Positions 59,985-64,000 of a stretch of DNA of 64,000 nt are shown one piece after another. Position 1 is the first letter of the stretch, and the number at the start of each line of letters is the position of its first letter. The notes below the pieces were generated by a model. That model ran no database searches. It saw nothing but the letters and a program-made list of their open reading frames with translations, and was not told the DNA's origin. Position numbers and translations under genes: made by a program. The stretch covers positions 62,001-126,000 of the forward strand of contig NZ_AUIS01000006.1 in assembly GCF_000423825.1 (NCBI RefSeq), read 5' to 3'. Source of the DNA: Thermithiobacillus tepidarius DSM 3134 (GTDB lineage: Bacteria; Pseudomonadota; Gammaproteobacteria; Acidithiobacillales; Thermithiobacillaceae).

Positions 59985-62390
59985 TCAGCCCAGAGCCGCC
60001 AGGAGCTCCTGGGCCTCGGCGCGAAGGCGGCCATCGCCCTGCTGGGCCACCTCCTCCAGCAGCTCCTTGGCGGATTCGCTGTCGCCCATGTCGACGTAGG
60101 CCTTGGCCAGGTCCAGCTTGGTACCCAGCATGTCCCACTCCATGGCGGAAGCCTGGTCCTCCTGCGGGGCATCCGCAGGCGCACTCTCCGTCGCCGTCGC
60201 GGCGGAAAACGCACTGAAGTCGAAGGACACCACGTTGTCCGCGGCCGCGGCCGGGGCGACCGCTTCAGGCGCCTCCTCCAAGGCCCGGAACTCCTTGTCC
60301 AGGGCGGCGAAGACCTCATCCCGCAACGCTTCGTTGTCCTGCTCCAGGGTGAAGTCCAGATCCATGCCTTCGGGCGCCGAAGCAAGCTCCGGCTGCTCCA
60401 GCGCCGCGGCCGGCAGCTCCGGGGCGGCCTCTTCCGCCGCCGGCTCGGGGCTGGTCACGGCCCGCCCGCCGCTGGCGAAGCTGCCATCGAAGGAGAGACC
60501 GCCGAAATCGAAGTCCATGAGATTGGACTCCTCTTCCGCTTTTTGCGGCTGAGCACCATCCAGGGACAAATCCAGCATGGGCTCTGCCGTTTCCAGCGCG
60601 GCGGCAGCCTGCGGCGCTGCAGTTTCCACGGCAGCGGTATCGGCCGCCTCATCCTGGAAGAGCGGATTGTCGGGGAAGAGCATCATGCCCTGGGCGGCCA
60701 CGGCGCGCCAAGCGGCGTTGTCCTTGCCGAAACGGCCGCGCATGCGTTCGGCCAAGTCGAGATAATCGTCCATCTTGCCCTGCTGGGCATAGAGATCGAG
60801 CAGCTTGACGTAGATCTCCTTGCGGCTGGCCTGGCTGGTGAGGGCAGCCTCCAGCACCTCCTGGGCCTGCTGCACCCGGCCGTAGGTGAGATAGAGGTCT
60901 GCTTGATCCAACACGTCGACCTCGGCCGCTTCCGGGACCGGGGCTGGCTTGGCGGCGGGCGCTGCCGGGCTCGAGGCAGCCGGCGCGAAGGCTGCGCTCT
61001 CGCGGGCCGGCGCCGGGGTGGACGCGACGGTGATCGGCTGCACGGTATCCATGGACGCGGGCTCGGCCCGGGCACGCAGCAATCCCTCGTCCTCCATGGT
61101 TCGCAGCATGGCCTGGGTCAGGGCGACGTCCTCATTGGTCCGACGCACGCGCAGGAGCAGCCAGACCACCAGAAGCAAGGCCAGGGCATTGCTGCCCAGC
61201 ATGAGCAGCATCAGGGGATTCTTGAGCAGCGAACTTTGCACCGAAGCGGCCATGGCATCGGCGCTCTGATTCTGAAGCTCCAGCAGCATCCGTTGCTGCT
61301 CCTGCACCTGCTTGCTCAGACTGGCCATGGACTTGGCCAGCAGCTCGCTTTCCTTCTTGTTGGCCAGATTGGCTTCCTGGAGGGATTGGAGCTGCTCGGT
61401 CAGCTCGGGGCTGGCGGCATTCGCCTGCGCATGGGAAGCAGCCGGCGCGGTGATGTACAGGGCGGGCTTGTCGGCGGCCGACGGGTGGCTCGGCGCCGCC
61501 GGCTGCATCCGGGCTTGGGAAGACGGCGCAGACTTGGCGGCGGCCGGCAACGGCTGCGCCCTGGCGCCATTTGGCTGGGCCGCCTGCTTGGCCTGGGCAT
61601 TGGCGGCTGCCCCTGGCGACTGCACCCGGTTGCTCAGAATGCGCCCCGCCTCGGCCTCGCTGATGGCCGCCACCACGCTGCGCGGCGGCGCCGTCAGCAC
61701 CGCGCCAGGCTTCAGGCTGTCCGGGTTGCCGGCGTTGAAGGCGCCCGGATTGCTCTGGTACAGGGCGGCCATGACCCGGCTGATGCTGAGGCTGCTGTCG
61801 CCACGCATGCGCGCGGCGATGCGGTAGAGATTGTCCTTGGCCGTTATCGGGCCGTAGGCGGGCACCCGCGCCCAGCTTTGCGCGGGCGTGGCGGGCGCCA
61901 CCGCCGGCCGGTTGCCGCGCGGCGCGGCCGCCGGCGCCGGTTGCGGCACGAAGACGGGTGTGGATGCTGCGGGCAGGCTCACCACGGCGGGCCGATGGCC
62001 CTCGGGCGCATCCACGGCCGCCACGTATTCCTTGACCAGCTTGCCCCCGCCCCACTCCAGTTCCAGCAGGAAGCGCAGGGTGCCCTCCTGCAGCGGCCGG
62101 CTGCTGCTGACCAGCACCATGGGGGTGGGGCCGGGCTTGATGCGGAGATTCAGGGCATCGAGGCTGGCGGTACGGGGAATGCCGACGATTTCGAAGGCGG
62201 ACGGCGATGCCAGATGCACCTGCAGGTCCGCCATCTGGTCCGGATTGACGGACCGCAAGGGAATCTGGGCACGAAAGGGCTCGCCAGGCCTCGACAGTAC
62301 GCTGATATCGCCCAGGCCGAGAGCCCAGCCAGCCATCGGAGCCATGGCGCCCAGGCCCAGCAGGGCTCCTCCCAACCACTTCTTACGCAT
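59985..62390 (-). CDS. fimV: FimV-family pilus/peptidoglycan hub protein
   Basis: An 801-residue inner-membrane protein. Signal-like start (MRKKWLGGALLGLGAMAP), the FimV N-terminal domain (LGLGDISVLSRPGEPFRAQI), a LysM-type segment (YGPITAKDNLYRIAARMRG), a coiled coil (TEQLQSLQEANLANKKESEL), a membrane helix (PLMLLMLGSNALALLLVVWL) and an acidic cytoplasmic half with TPRs (DQADLYLTYGRVQQAQEVLE) ending in the FimV C-terminal domain (LAKAYVDMGDSESAKELLEE). FimV helps polar localisation, type IV pili and cAMP signalling in Pseudomonas. GGAGGCGG before ATG. Confidence 0.93.
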   Translation of the reverse strand: MRKKWLGGALLGLGAMAPMAGWALGLGDISVLSRPGEPFRAQIPLRSVNPDQMADLQVHLASPSAFEIVGIPRTASLDALNLRIKPGPTPMVLVSSSRPLQEGTLRFLLELEWGGGKLVKEYVAAVDAPEGHRPAVVSLPAASTPVFVPQPAPAAAPRGNRPAVAPATPAQSWARVPAYGPITAKDNLYRIAARMRGDSSLSISRVMAALYQSNPGAFNAGNPDSLKPGAVLTAPPRSVVAAISEAEAGRILSNRVQSPGAAANAQAKQAAQPNGARAQPLPAAAKSAPSSQARMQPAAPSHPSAADKPALYITAPAASHAQANAASPELTEQLQSLQEANLANKKESELLAKSMASLSKQVQEQQRMLLELQNQSADAMAASVQSSLLKNPLMLLMLGSNALALLLVVWLLLRVRRTNEDVALTQAMLRTMEDEGLLRARAEPASMDTVQPITVASTPAPARESAAFAPAASSPAAPAAKPAPVPEAAEVDVLDQADLYLTYGRVQQAQEVLEAALTSQASRKEIYVKLLDLYAQQGKMDDYLDLAERMRGRFGKDNAAWRAVAAQGMMLFPDNPLFQDEAADTAAVETAAPQAAAALETAEPMLDLSLDGAQPQKAEEESNLMDFDFGGLSFDGSFASGGRAVTSPEPAAEEAAPELPAAALEQPELASAPEGMDLDFTLEQDNEALRDEVFAALDKEFRALEEAPEAVAPAAAADNVVSFDFSAFSAATATESAPADAPQEDQASAMEWDMLGTKLDLAKAYVDMGDSESAKELLEEVAQQGDGRLRAEAQELLAALG

Positions 62391-62476
62391 GCCGCCTCCA
62401 AATGATGGTGTGTTCCGAGGGCTTGGGATCGCCGCGCGGCGCCGAGACGAGGCCCTCCATCTTCTTATAGTTATCC

Positions 62477-62505
62477 CATATAGTCGCTGGCCCGGCGCAA
62501 CGCAA
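62477..62505 (-). promoter_or_regulatory. fimV promoter
   Basis: Minus-strand -35 TTGCGT (62500-62505), 17-bp spacer, -10 TATATG (62477-62482). Predicted start near 62470 leaves a leader of about 80 bases. Confidence 0.6.
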
Positions 62506-62538
62506 GCAATGCCAAGGACGGAAATCGCGCAGGCTTGC

Positions 62539-63561
62539 TTACAAGTAGTCGCGGATCAGGATTTCGGCAATCTGGATGCTGTTCAAGGCCGCGCCCTTGC
62601 GCACGTTGTCGGCCACCACCCAGAGATTGATGCCGCGCTCGTGGGAGACATCCTCGCGAATGCGGCCCACGTAGACGGGATCGGCATTGGCGGCCTCGAT
62701 GGCCGTCGGATAGCCGCCCGGCTTGCGCTCGTCCATGACCTGCACGCCCGGCGCCGCGGCCAGGAGTTCGCGCACCTGCTCGGCCGTCAGCTTCTTTTGG
62801 GTGACGATGTTGACCGCCTCGGAATGACCGTAGAAAACCGGCACGCGCACGCAGGTGGCGGTCAGATGGATGCCGGGATCCTCCATGATCTTCTGGGTCT
62901 CCCAGGTCATCTTCATCTCTTCCTTGGTATAGCCGTTGTCCTGGAAGACATCGATCTGCGGCAGGCAGTTGAAGGCGATGCGCTTTGGGTAGACCTTTGC
63001 CTCCACGGGCTTTTGATTGAAGATCGCCACGGTCTGGCTGGCCAGCTCCTCAATGGCCGCCTTGCCGGTGCCGGAGACGGCCTGGTAGGTGGCGACCACC
63101 ACCCGCTCGATCCGGGCGGCGTCGTGGATAGGCTTCAACGCCAGCAGCATCTGGATGGTGGAGCAGTTGGGGTTGGCGATGATGCCGCGATTCGTGTACC
63201 GGGCGACGGCATGGGCGTTGACCTCGGGCACCACCAGCGGGATGTCGGGTTCATAGCGGAAGTGGGCAGTGTTGTCGATCACCACGCAGCCGGCGGCGGC
63301 CGCCTTGGGCGCGTACTCGGCGCTCACCGAGCCGCCGGCGGAGAAGAGTCCGATGTCCGCCTGGGACCAGTCGAAGTCGGCGGCGTTGCCGACGGTGTAA
63401 TGCTTGCCCTTGAACTGGATCTTGCTGCCGGCGGAGCGCTCGCTGCCCAACGGATACAGCTCGCCCACGGGGAAGTCGCGGGATTCGAGGATGGACAGCA
63501 TGGTTTCGCCGACGGCGCCGGTGGCGCCCAGGACGGCAACGTTGTATGCGGACTTCTTCAC
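62539..63561 (-). CDS. asd: Aspartate-semialdehyde dehydrogenase
   Basis: A 340-residue enzyme that reduces aspartyl phosphate for Lys, Met, Thr and diaminopimelate. NADP site VAVLGATGAVGETML; catalytic Cys133 in IIANPNCSTIQML; substrate-binding RVPVFYGHSEAVN and the His region. It is the shorter, Gram-positive/Usg-like Asd type (NPNCSTIQM), common in this operon. Start is GTG with GAGGAG upstream. 63 bp after leuB. Confidence 0.94.
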   Translation of the reverse strand: MKKSAYNVAVLGATGAVGETMLSILESRDFPVGELYPLGSERSAGSKIQFKGKHYTVGNAADFDWSQADIGLFSAGGSVSAEYAPKAAAAGCVVIDNTAHFRYEPDIPLVVPEVNAHAVARYTNRGIIANPNCSTIQMLLALKPIHDAARIERVVVATYQAVSGTGKAAIEELASQTVAIFNQKPVEAKVYPKRIAFNCLPQIDVFQDNGYTKEEMKMTWETQKIMEDPGIHLTATCVRVPVFYGHSEAVNIVTQKKLTAEQVRELLAAAPGVQVMDERKPGGYPTAIEAANADPVYVGRIREDVSHERGINLWVVADNVRKGAALNSIQIAEILIRDYL

Positions 63562-63624
63562 GATATGCTCCTCAAAGCAAATGGATGCATGCTGCAGCGA
63601 GGCGGAAGCTCGACTCCCGTCCCA

Positions 63625-64000
<376 letters not shown>

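Overview
The window is GC-rich bacterial chromosome, mostly core genes with an accessory left end. The right end (47.5-64 kb) has the gene order leuB-asd-fimV-truA-trpF-trpB-trpA-accD-folC-SPOR protein-cvpA-purF-metZ. As I know it, that order is typical of Betaproteobacteria and the sister lineages around the beta/gamma split (including Acidithiobacillia). FimV, RsmC, RsuA, an UMF1-type transporter and REP elements fit this. I cannot name a species from the sequence alone.

Region 1 (1-5.8 kb) is an accessory defence and toxin-antitoxin island. It holds the N-terminal part of a type I methyltransferase HsdM with a fused helix-turn-helix, a Fic protein, an antitoxin whose PIN-type partner appears lost, and a DUF1778/GNAT toxin-antitoxin pair. 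Three copies of a roughly 70-residue helix-turn-helix cassette are interspersed, the middle one frameshifted. Region 2 (5.8-9.4 kb) holds a YqaA-type membrane protein, two DUF2382 stress proteins and small hypothetical genes. It ends in a pair of inverted REP elements.

Region 3 (9.4-25.3 kb) is dense in signal transduction: an Hpt protein, two c-di-GMP response regulators, single-domain and tandem receivers, an HD-GYP protein without its HD dyad, a PAS-rich membrane histidine kinase and a globin-coupled histidine kinase. These are interspersed with a PQQ-type sugar dehydrogenase, a GH15 glucoamylase-like enzyme and a SRAP protein. No response regulator here has a recognisable DNA-binding output domain. 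Region 4 (25.3-47.5 kb) is mixed housekeeping: a Ni/Co permease, a Ycf45-like R3H ATPase with two small paralogous genes, a FemAB-like protein, Nudix-RsuA-RsmC, putrescine synthesis (aguA-aguB), a MarR regulator, a CnoX-like thioredoxin, lon-hsp20, a K+ channel, an MFS transporter and an ABC-F protein. Its noncoding gaps are rich in REP elements.

Region 5 (47.5-64 kb) is a long leftward array for sulfur amino acid, purine, folate, fatty acid and tryptophan metabolism. Most neighbours overlap by a few bases, so translational coupling is likely. PurF is the Fe-S, propeptide-bearing Bacillus type, which is unexpected in this context. Several promoters can be read directly. At least three (hsdM, rsmC, marR) place the predicted transcription start at or next to the start codon, suggesting leaderless mRNAs. 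In two of these (hsdM, marR), and at trpF, a perfect palindrome overlaps or abuts a core promoter element.
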